From assembly GCA_016873275.1 (NCBI GenBank), contig VGXO01000013.1, forward strand, positions 1-56,653: a DNA stretch of 56,653 bases. The letters run 5' to 3'. Shown here in pieces: positions 51,037-56,653 of the stretch. This DNA comes from Phycisphaerae bacterium (GTDB lineage: Bacteria; Planctomycetota; Phycisphaerae; Phycisphaerales; SM1A02). Both the position numbers and the translations under genes were made by a program. Position 1 is the first letter of the stretch. Each line of letters begins with the position of its first letter. Under the pieces are notes generated by a model. That model was not told where the DNA came from. It ran no database searches and saw only the letters and a program-made list of their open reading frames with translations.

Positions 51037-51696
51037 CTCTCCCGCGAGGAGCTCCGCGACGAGCGGGAGAGGTCGGTTCGCGACCGTCGGTCGCGAACCG
51101 GGTGAGGGTGGCATGACTCGAGACGATCGTCGCGGGGCGCACGCATCGCGACGACGCCGGTCCCTCCTCGTCGTGCTGCGGACCGCCCCCACCGGGCTTC
51201 TCGCTGCGCTCGAAGCCCGACTCCCCCGCGTCGCTCCGCTCGCGGGAGAGTGACCGAGCGATCCGCCTACTCCGCCAGGAGCTCCGCGACGAGCGGGAGC
51301 GTGTCGAGCCGACTCTCCCACCTCTCCCGCGAGGAGCTCCGCGACGAGCGGGAGAGGTCGGTTCGCGACCGTCGGTCGCGAACCGGGTGAGGGTGGCATG
51401 ACTCGAGACGATCGTCGCGGGGCGCACGCATCGCGACGACGCCGGTCCCTCCTCGTCGTGCTGCGGACCGCCCCCACCGGGCTTCTCGCTGCGCTCGAAG
51501 CCCGACTCCCCCGCGTCGCTCCGCTCGCGGGAGAGTGACCGAGCGATCCGCCTACTCCGCCAGGAGCTCCGCGACGAGCGGGAGCGTGCCGGGCCGACTC
51601 TCCCACCTCTCCCGCCCGGAGCTCCGCGAAGAGCGGGAGAGGTCGGTTCGCGACCGTCGGTCGCGAACCGGGTGAGGGTGGCCTCACTCGAGACGA
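51037..51696. repeat. Repeat array A: 285-bp tandem units rich in hairpins
   Basis: Two complete, nearly identical 285-bp units start at CTCTCCCGC at 51037 and 51322. A truncated, more diverged third copy starts at 51607 and ends near 51696. Each unit holds four stem-loops: CTCTCCCGC...GCGGGAGAG, a 12-bp stem CGGTTCGCGACC/GGTCGCGAACCG with 3-nt loop (51074-51100 in unit 1), GGGCTTC...GAAGCCC, and an imperfect ACTCCCCCGCG...CGCGGGAGAGT. GGGTGAGGGTGG follows the second hairpin. Open frames through the array encode low-quality protein. It sits between convergent genes (CoxG-like and acyl-CoA dehydrogenase). Confidence 0.92.
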
Positions 51697-51741
51697 ATGC
51701 GAGAGTTCCCCCCGTGCGAACGCACGCCACCCCAAAGCACG

Positions 51742-51771
51742 CGCGGGGTCCGCACGGCTGCGGACCCCGCG
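51742..51771 (-). terminator. Strong hairpin downstream of the acyl-CoA dehydrogenase gene
   Basis: CGCGGGGTCCGCA (51742-51754) pairs with TGCGGACCCCGCG (51759-51771) across CGGC. The 13-bp stem lies 31 bp past the acyl-CoA dehydrogenase stop on the minus strand. No long U-run follows, but stem strength suggests a terminator. Confidence 0.65.
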
Positions 51772-51802
51772 TGATGGATCGATCCTGCCCGTCCGCGACG
51801 GC

Positions 51803-53041
51803 TTACTTGAACGCCTCGAACTCCTTGCCGAGGAGCTTGGCGCCCATCTTGAGCTTCATCACCTCGTCGGTGCCCTCGTAGATGCGGCAGACGCGGACGT
51901 CCTGCAGGTGGCGGAACGGACGGTAGAGCTCGCTCCACCCTCGACCGCCGAAGATCTGCACCGCGTGGTCCGCCGCCTCCCACGCCGCGTTGCTCGCGAA
52001 GAACTTCGCCTGCGCGACCTTGTAGTCGGCGTCCGCGAGGAGCGTCTTGTCGCCGGGGCGGTCGTCGGACGCCTGCTTGGCGAGCGCCGCCCGCTCGATC
52101 ATCGCCTCGCTGGTCGCGCGAGCCATCTCGATCTTCGCGAGGTGGTCCTGCACGAGCTGGTGGCGACCGATCTCCTTGCCGTGCTGGTGGCGGGTCTTCG
52201 CCCACTCGATGCACTCGCTCAGGCAGTCCTCGATCGAGCCGAGGCATCCCGAGGCGACCGAGAGGCGACCCGAGACGAGGGTGTGCATCGCGATCCGGAA
52301 GCCCTCGCCCTCCTTGCCGAGCATGTTGTCGCCGCGGACCGGATGCTCGTTCATCTGGAACATCGCGGTGTCGCAGGTGTACATGCCGGGCTTCGAGTGG
52401 AGCTGCTCCTTCTCGAAGGTCGCGCCCGCGGTGTCCACGATGATCGCGCTCATCCGGCGGTCATCGCCGGTCGCGCCCTCGGGGAAGGCGAAGACGATCA
52501 CCGCGTCGGCGATCGAGCCGTTCGAGATGAGGTACTTGACGCCGTTGAGGATGAGCTTGTCGCCCTGACGGCGGTAGGTCGTGCTGCCCTCGAGGGGATT
52601 CGAGCCCGCCTCCGGCTCGGTGAGACCGAACGCGAGGATCAGGTCGCCGGAACAGGACTTCGGCAGGTAGCGGAGCTTCTGGTCCTCGCTGCCGTACTTG
52701 AGGATCGGGTACTGACCGATCGAGGACTGACCGCTGAAGAAGGTGCGGGGACCGGAGCCCTCGCGGTTGATGCGGGCGAGCATCCGGGCGTAGGTCAGGC
52801 TGTCGGAGCCGCGACCACCGTAGCGCTTCGGCACCGGCATGCCGCAGATCCCGTGCTTCTTCGCGAGCGACGCGATCGCCGGGTTGAACTCGCGCTCGAG
52901 GTACTTGATCTCCTCGATCGGACGGAGTTCCTCGCAGTACGCCTCGACGTCGGCGATGAGCTTCGCGCGATCCTCCGGCGTGAAGGTCTCGGCGGTGGCG
53001 GGTGCGGCGGCAGGGGCGGCGTGCAGGGCGTTGGGAGTCAT
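51803..53041 (-). CDS. Acyl-CoA dehydrogenase
   Basis: 412 aa from the ATG at 53041. FAD-dependent acyl-CoA dehydrogenase. It shows FGLTEPEAGSNPLEGSTTY (family signature 1), HGICGMPVPKRYGGRGSD, the FAD-contacting VQDHLAKIEMA and the C-terminal QIFGGRGWSELYRPFRHLQD, then RICRIYEGTDEV-like sequence (CRIYEGTDEV) with the catalytic Glu. It introduces the alpha-beta double bond of acyl-CoA esters. Chain length cannot be inferred. A leader of about 20 Ala-rich residues precedes the domain. Confidence 0.93.
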   Translation of the reverse strand: MTPNALHAAPAAAPATAETFTPEDRAKLIADVEAYCEELRPIEEIKYLEREFNPAIASLAKKHGICGMPVPKRYGGRGSDSLTYARMLARINREGSGPRTFFSGQSSIGQYPILKYGSEDQKLRYLPKSCSGDLILAFGLTEPEAGSNPLEGSTTYRRQGDKLILNGVKYLISNGSIADAVIVFAFPEGATGDDRRMSAIIVDTAGATFEKEQLHSKPGMYTCDTAMFQMNEHPVRGDNMLGKEGEGFRIAMHTLVSGRLSVASGCLGSIEDCLSECIEWAKTRHQHGKEIGRHQLVQDHLAKIEMARATSEAMIERAALAKQASDDRPGDKTLLADADYKVAQAKFFASNAAWEAADHAVQIFGGRGWSELYRPFRHLQDVRVCRIYEGTDEVMKLKMGAKLLGKEFEAFK

Positions 53042-53460
53042 AGGGTCGATCCTAGTCAGAGCAGGGCGGTCAGGTCAGGACGGCCGGAGCAGGTCGCCGG
53101 AGTCGGCACGGCGACGCCGGGGAGCGGCGAGGAGGCGTGCAACGCGAGCCTCGCCCGAACAACGTTCCTCGGTCGTCATCGGCATGGGCGAGATCGCCCG
53201 CGGAGGAAGGCTCCCTTGATGGCTCAATTGATGGCTCACTTGATGGCTCACTTGATGGCTCACTTCGTGCCTCCCTTGGTGCCTCCCTCGGTCCGACGGC
53301 CGAACGAAGAACCAGTGCCTTCGCCAGAACGCCCTTCCGGAGTCAGGATGCCCCACGGACGGGGTCACGAGGTGGTCGAGATCGCCGATCCGGCGGGGAG
53401 TCGGGTCGGCGCGACGCGATGTGCCCCGGCCGCGACCTCCGCGAGGGGTTTCCGGACCGA
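53042..53460. other. Intergenic region with 12-bp repeat
   Basis: About 420 bp between the acyl-CoA dehydrogenase start (minus) and the end of the metallopeptidase gene (minus). It contains the 12-bp tandem repeat at 53211-53294. No credible gene; the frames with Met-Ala-His repeats are produced by the repeat. Confidence 0.5.
53211..53294. repeat. 12-bp tandem repeat, seven units
   Basis: Seven consecutive 12-bp units, with central copies CTCACTTGATGG, grading into CTCACTTCGTGC, CTCCCTTGGTGC and CTCCCTCGGTCC at the right end. It differs in sequence from the 50454 repeat but has the same period. On the minus strand it lies about 170 bp upstream of the acyl-CoA dehydrogenase start. Confidence 0.8.
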
Positions 53461-53883
53461 TCAGCCGTAGCCGAGCCGGTCGAGGTCATCCTCGTCGAGC
53501 CCGAAGTGGTGCCCGATTTCATGGAGGAGGGTCACCCGGATCTCCTCGCGGACGCGGTCGATGCCGCCCCAGACCTCCCCCGTCTCGTCCTTCCAGCGTC
53601 GCCAGCCTCCCGCCGCCTCGATGATCCCGAGCCGGAAGAGCGAGATCGTCTCGAGGTGCCCGCCCGGATCGCTCACGCTCCGCTCGGTGAGCGGCACCCC
53701 CGAGTGCAGACCGCAGAGGTCCGCGGGGTCCTCGACGCCGAACTCCTTCATGACCGACTCGGGCGGCACGTCCTCGACGTAGACCGGCGCCTCGTCGAGC
53801 AGCCCGCGGATCGAGGGCGGCAGCTCCTCGATCACCCTCTCGAGCAGCCGATCGAAGCGGTCGCGGTCCTCGCGGCGGATCAT
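53461..53883 (-). CDS. Metallopeptidase-like protein (zincin, HExxH)
   Basis: 140 aa from the ATG at 53883. The HEIGHHFGLDEDDL motif near the C-terminus has the zinc-binding HExxH and a following acidic stretch typical of the small PF06262-type zincins (VTLLHEIGHHFGLDEDDLDR). The N-terminal part begins MIRREDRDRFDRLLERVIEE and contains VEDVPPESV. The substrate is unknown. Its ATG overlaps the pyrD stop by 4 nt (ATGA), so it is cotranscribed with pyrD. Confidence 0.85.
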   Translation of the reverse strand: MIRREDRDRFDRLLERVIEELPPSIRGLLDEAPVYVEDVPPESVMKEFGVEDPADLCGLHSGVPLTERSVSDPGGHLETISLFRLGIIEAAGGWRRWKDETGEVWGGIDRVREEIRVTLLHEIGHHFGLDEDDLDRLGYG

Positions 53884-54803
53884 GCCTCGACCCGACCCAC
53901 GAGCTCGCCGATGTTCCCCGCGCCCTGCGCGGCGGTCCAGCGCTCCAAGCCGCGCACCACGCGGGCGGGAATGCGCGGATCGACGAAGAGCGCCGTGCCC
54001 ACGCCGACCGCGGTCGCGCCCGCGAGGATGAACTCCGCCGCGTCGCGCCAGTGCAGGACGCCGCCAAGTCCGATGATCGGCACCTTCGCCGGACCCGCGA
54101 CGGCGCGATGGATCGCAAAGACGAGCCGCACCGCGAGCGGATGCACCGCGGGTCCGCTCAGACCGCCCCTCCCCGCGGAGAGCCGCGGCTTCCGCGAGTC
54201 GACGTCGATCGACATCGCGGGATAGGTGTTCGCGATCGTGAGTCCATCCGCGCCCGCCTCGACCGCCGCTGCAGCGATCGCGATCGGATCCGGCGCATCC
54301 GGCGCCATCTTCACGACGAGCCGCGTGCGCCCCAGCACCGCCCGCACCTCGCGGAGCACCGTGCGGAGCGCCTGCGGGTCATGCCCGAACTGCCGACCAT
54401 CGGCGGTGTTCGGGCAGGAGACGTTGAGCTCGACGATCGGCAGCGCCGCGACCTCGTCGAACGCCCGCGCGACCGCGACGTAGTCGGCGACCGAGTGCCC
54501 CGCGATGGAGCCGATCGCGACCGTCCGCAGCGACGCGATCGCGGAGACCTTCTCGGCGAGGAACCGCTCGAGCCCGACGTTCGCGAGCCCGATCGCGTTC
54601 ATCATGCCCCCCGGCACGTCGATCACCCGCCACGGCGGATGCCCCTCCCGCGACTCGGGGGTGATCGACTTCGTGGTGACCGCGCCGATCCCCCGCGGAT
54701 CCATGAAGTCCGAGACCTCCGGCCCGTAGCCGCAGGTCCCCGCGGCGAGGATCACCGGGTTCGCGAGCTCCACGCCCGCGAGGGAAGTCGAGAGGAGTCC
54801 CAT
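53880..54803 (-). CDS. pyrD: Dihydroorotate dehydrogenase, class 1B-type
   Basis: 307 aa from the ATG at 54803. FMN-binding TIM barrel: NPVILAAGTCGYGPEVSDF, VELNVSCPNTADGRQFGHD with the catalytic Cys of class 1 enzymes (NVSCPN), VVKMAPDAPDP and PIIGLGGVLHWRDAAEFILAG with an AAxTAVGVGTALF phosphate loop. The Cys marks a class 1 (cytosolic) enzyme, and class 1B enzymes pair with a PyrK iron-sulfur subunit, not seen here. It oxidises dihydroorotate to orotate in pyrimidine synthesis (pyrF is also in the window). Confidence 0.92.
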   Translation of the reverse strand: MGLLSTSLAGVELANPVILAAGTCGYGPEVSDFMDPRGIGAVTTKSITPESREGHPPWRVIDVPGGMMNAIGLANVGLERFLAEKVSAIASLRTVAIGSIAGHSVADYVAVARAFDEVAALPIVELNVSCPNTADGRQFGHDPQALRTVLREVRAVLGRTRLVVKMAPDAPDPIAIAAAAVEAGADGLTIANTYPAMSIDVDSRKPRLSAGRGGLSGPAVHPLAVRLVFAIHRAVAGPAKVPIIGLGGVLHWRDAAEFILAGATAVGVGTALFVDPRIPARVVRGLERWTAAQGAGNIGELVGRVEA

Positions 54804-54950
54804 GGATCGAGTCGCGTCGGCGACCGCACGTCGCCGCCTCTATCATCGACCCCCGCGCGAGGGCGTCAAACCGGGAGCGGGCGAGCGGTCCGTCCGCTCG
54901 AGCCTCGCCTCCCTCAAGCTCCCGTCCGTCGCGCGATCGAAGGAGCCCTC

Positions 54951-55604
54951 GTGAGCACCACGCCCACCGACCTTGACCGACGCATCGCCCAGTTCGAGCG
55001 CATGGCGTCCGCGGACCCCGACAACGAGATGGCGCACTTCTCCCTCGGGAACGCCCTGCTGCAGGCAGGTCGGCCGGTGGACGCCGCGCGCTCGTTCGAG
55101 ACGTGCGTGCGGCTGGCGCCCGGGATGAGCAAGGCGTACCAGCTCGCGGGGCAGGCGATGATCGACGCGGGCTGGGCGGACAAGGCGGTCGAGGTCCTCT
55201 CGAAGGGCTACGAGGTCGCCGCGGGCAAGGGCGACCGCATGCCGCAGGAGTCGATGGCGAAGCTCCTCCGCTCGATCGGTCGCGAGCCGCCGCGGCTCTC
55301 CGCGGAGGTCGAGTCCGCCGCCGCGAAGCTCCGCGAGTCGGGCACCTTCCTCTGCCAGCGAACCGGTCGCCCCGGGCACCAGATGGCGAAGCCACCCTTC
55401 AAGGGTCCCATCGGCGCATGGATCCACGCGAACATCTCCGAGGAGACCTGGCAGGAGTGGATCCGCCAAGGCACCAAGGTGATCAACGAGTTGCGCCTCG
55501 ACCTCTCCCGCGAGCACGACGCGGTCACCTACGACCGCCACATGCACGAGTACCTCGGGATCGACGAGGCGGCGATCCGCGGCGAGGCGGCGCAGACCCG
55601 CTGA
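54951..55604 (+). CDS. TPR domain fused to YggX-like Fe(II)-trafficking domain
   Basis: 217 aa from a GTG at 54951 with AAGGAG 6 nt upstream. Residues 1-110 are TPR-like (NEMAHFSLGNALLQAGRPVD, RSFETCVRLAPGMSKAYQLA). Residues about 133-205 resemble YggX: FLCQRTGRPGHQMAKPPFKG, IGAWIHANISEETWQEWIRQ and GTKVINELRLDL...YDRHMHEYLG, parallel to YggX's FC..L.REAEGLD..P.PG..G..I..NIS.EAW..W...QT.LINE.RL and the C-terminal helix. The front Cys is kept. YggX protects iron-sulfur enzymes from oxidative damage. Such a fusion is unusual but has been seen in planctomycetes. Confidence 0.7.
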   Translation: MSTTPTDLDRRIAQFERMASADPDNEMAHFSLGNALLQAGRPVDAARSFETCVRLAPGMSKAYQLAGQAMIDAGWADKAVEVLSKGYEVAAGKGDRMPQESMAKLLRSIGREPPRLSAEVESAAAKLRESGTFLCQRTGRPGHQMAKPPFKGPIGAWIHANISEETWQEWIRQGTKVINELRLDLSREHDAVTYDRHMHEYLGIDEAAIRGEAAQTR

Positions 55605-55642
55605 GGTCGGCCGCCGCGCGGAGACCGCGGAGGACTTCCTCC

Positions 55643-56653
55643 CTCTCCCGCGAGTCGCCACGCGACCATCGGGAGAGCTCGGGATCGCTCCACCTCTCCC
55701 GCGAGTCGCCACGCGACGAGCGGGAGAGGTCGCCTCGCGAACGCAGTTCGCGAGGCGGGTGAGGGTGGTCCGACTCGCGACGATCGTCGCAGGACGCACC
55801 TGTCGCGATGACGCCGGACCCCGCTCGTCGTGCTCCGGACCGCGCCCCACCGGGCTTGCCGCTTCGCGACAAGCCCGACTCCCCCGCGTCGCTGCGCTCG
55901 CGGGAGAGTGCCCGATCGCTCCACCTCTCCCGCGAGTCGCCACGCGACGAGCGGGAGAGGTCGCCTCGCGAACGCAGTTCGCGAGGCGGGTGAGGGTGGT
56001 CCGACTCGCGACGATCGTCGCAGGACGCACCTGTCGCGATGACGCCGGACCCCGCGCGTCGTGCTGCGATCCACCCCCACCGGGCTTGCCGCTTCGCGAC
56101 AAGCCCGACTCCCCCGCGTCGCTGCGCTCGCGGGAGAGTGCCCGATCGCTCCACCTCTCCCGCGAGTCGCCAGGCGACCATCGGGAGAGCTCGGGAACGC
56201 TCCACCTCTCCCGCGAGTCGCCACGCGACCATCGGGAGAGCTCGGGAACGCTCCACCTCTCCCGCGAGTCGCCACGCGACGAGCGGGAGAAGTCGCCTCG
56301 CGAACGCAGTTCGCGAGGCGGGTGAGGGTGGTCCGACTCGCGACGATCGTCGCAGGACGCACCTGTCGCGATGACGCCGGACCCCGCGCGTCGTGCTGCG
56401 ATCCACCCCCACCGGGCTTGCCGCTTCGCGACAAGCCCGACTCCCCCGCGTCGCTGCGCTCGCGGGAGAGTGCCCGATCGCTCCACCTCTCCCGCGAGTC
56501 GCCAGGCGACCATCGGGAGAGCTCGGGAACGCTCCACCTCTCCCGCGAGTCGCCACGCGACCATCGGGAGAGCTCGGGAACGCTCCACCTCTCCCGCGAG
56601 TCGCCACGCGACGAGCGGGAGAAGTCGCCTCGCGAACGCAGTTCGCGAGGCGG
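55643..56653. repeat. Repeat array B: higher-order array of 230/231-bp and 51-bp hairpin units
   Basis: Unit starts (CTCTCCCGC) are at 55643, 55694, 55925, 56155, 56206, 56257, 56487, 56538 and 56589. The order is short (51) - long (231) - long (230) - short - short - long (230) - short - short - long (cut by the window end). The pattern gives a 332-bp higher-order period. Long units contain four stem-loops in the same order as array A, including CGCCTCGCGAAC/GTTCGCGAGGCG (55731-55757) and GGGCTTG/CAAGCCC. The short unit is a nested hairpin with GTCGC/GCGAC inside CTCTCCCG/CGGGAGAG. It lies just downstream of the TPR-YggX gene. Confidence 0.92.

Noticed and set aside
50195-51735. Long minus-strand reading frames across array A (259-511 aa) with repeated Arg/Ser/Gly blocks
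   Set aside because: They arise from the 285-bp repeat read in frame; unit length divisible by 3 keeps the frame open. Composition is not protein-like and they overlap real plus-strand genes.
50454-53294. Short repeats considered as CRISPR arrays
   Set aside because: No spacers of constant length between repeats; units are contiguous or hairpin modules, and no cas genes are present.
54843-56607. Long reading frames across array B (up to 581 aa) with repeated SRESPRD-type blocks
   Set aside because: Produced by the repeat modules; no ribosome-binding site or domain, and one of them runs antisense through the TPR-YggX gene.

Overview
The window is very GC-rich bacterial chromosome with strong GC3 bias. 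It most likely comes from a planctomycete of the Phycisphaerae. The basis is a 'small basic protein' of the type known from Planctomycetes, Verrucomicrobia and Chlamydiae (39748-40032), the start of a secreted lectin-like protein with the N-terminal pattern common in this class (1-156), many lipoproteins with lipoboxes, a futalosine-pathway menaquinone gene, and a sigma factor next to a membrane kinase. All of this is read from the sequence and from family knowledge; no database was searched. I found no rRNA, tRNA, CRISPR array, IS element or phage genes.

Layout. 1-5304: edge-truncated secreted protein, 700 bp non-coding, a TPR lipoprotein / ArsR-methyltransferase / MFS operon, then a LigD phosphoesterase-like protein and a DUF456 protein. 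5315-13302 (minus): membrane protein, hisS, mqnB, then a pilus/type II secretion assembly cluster (PilM, PilN, PilO, a PilP/GspC-like protein, the GspE/PilB ATPase). 13425-22945: acyl-CoA metabolism (mutase large subunit with isobutyryl-CoA-mutase-type residues, 3-hydroxyacyl-CoA dehydrogenase, citrate/2-methylcitrate synthase, methylisocitrate lyase) with a sigma factor and an unusual DUF4870-kinase in the prpB operon, plus a CpeT-like lipoprotein. 23200-28908: coiled-coil membrane protein, a 760-bp non-coding stretch with repeated hairpins, a Tat SpoIID lipoprotein, a 74-aa protein, a response regulator and a TlpA-like protein. 29062-34766 (minus): five genes pyrF - solute-binding protein - pyk - cinA - folK, each joined to the next by a 4-nt overlap. 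34829-38388 (plus): DUF971, thioesterase, metallophosphoesterase, small lipoprotein. 38487-43694 (minus): TIM-barrel protein, acpS, capD-like, SPOR-like, small basic protein, aminotransferase. 43739-51025: nth, TPR/RecX-like pair, rhodanese, cdsA, zinc-ribbon and CoxG-like genes. 51037-56653: two arrays of long hairpin-rich repeats surrounding acyl-CoA dehydrogenase, a metallopeptidase, pyrD and a TPR-YggX fusion.

Most notable. (1) Two arrays of one repeat family: a 285-bp tandem unit (51037-51696) and a higher-order array built from 230/231-bp and 51-bp units (55643 to the window end). The two share architecture, but their hairpin arms have changed on both sides so that pairing is kept. (2) A sigma factor - membrane kinase - methylisocitrate lyase operon. 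(3) An acyl-CoA mutase carrying Phe/Gln where methylmalonyl-CoA mutase has Tyr/Arg. (4) Short 11-14-bp minisatellites in several intergenic regions, one of which supplies a ladder of Shine-Dalgarno-like GGAG motifs ahead of a gene. (5) A long non-coding stretch with two hairpins sharing an almost identical loop.
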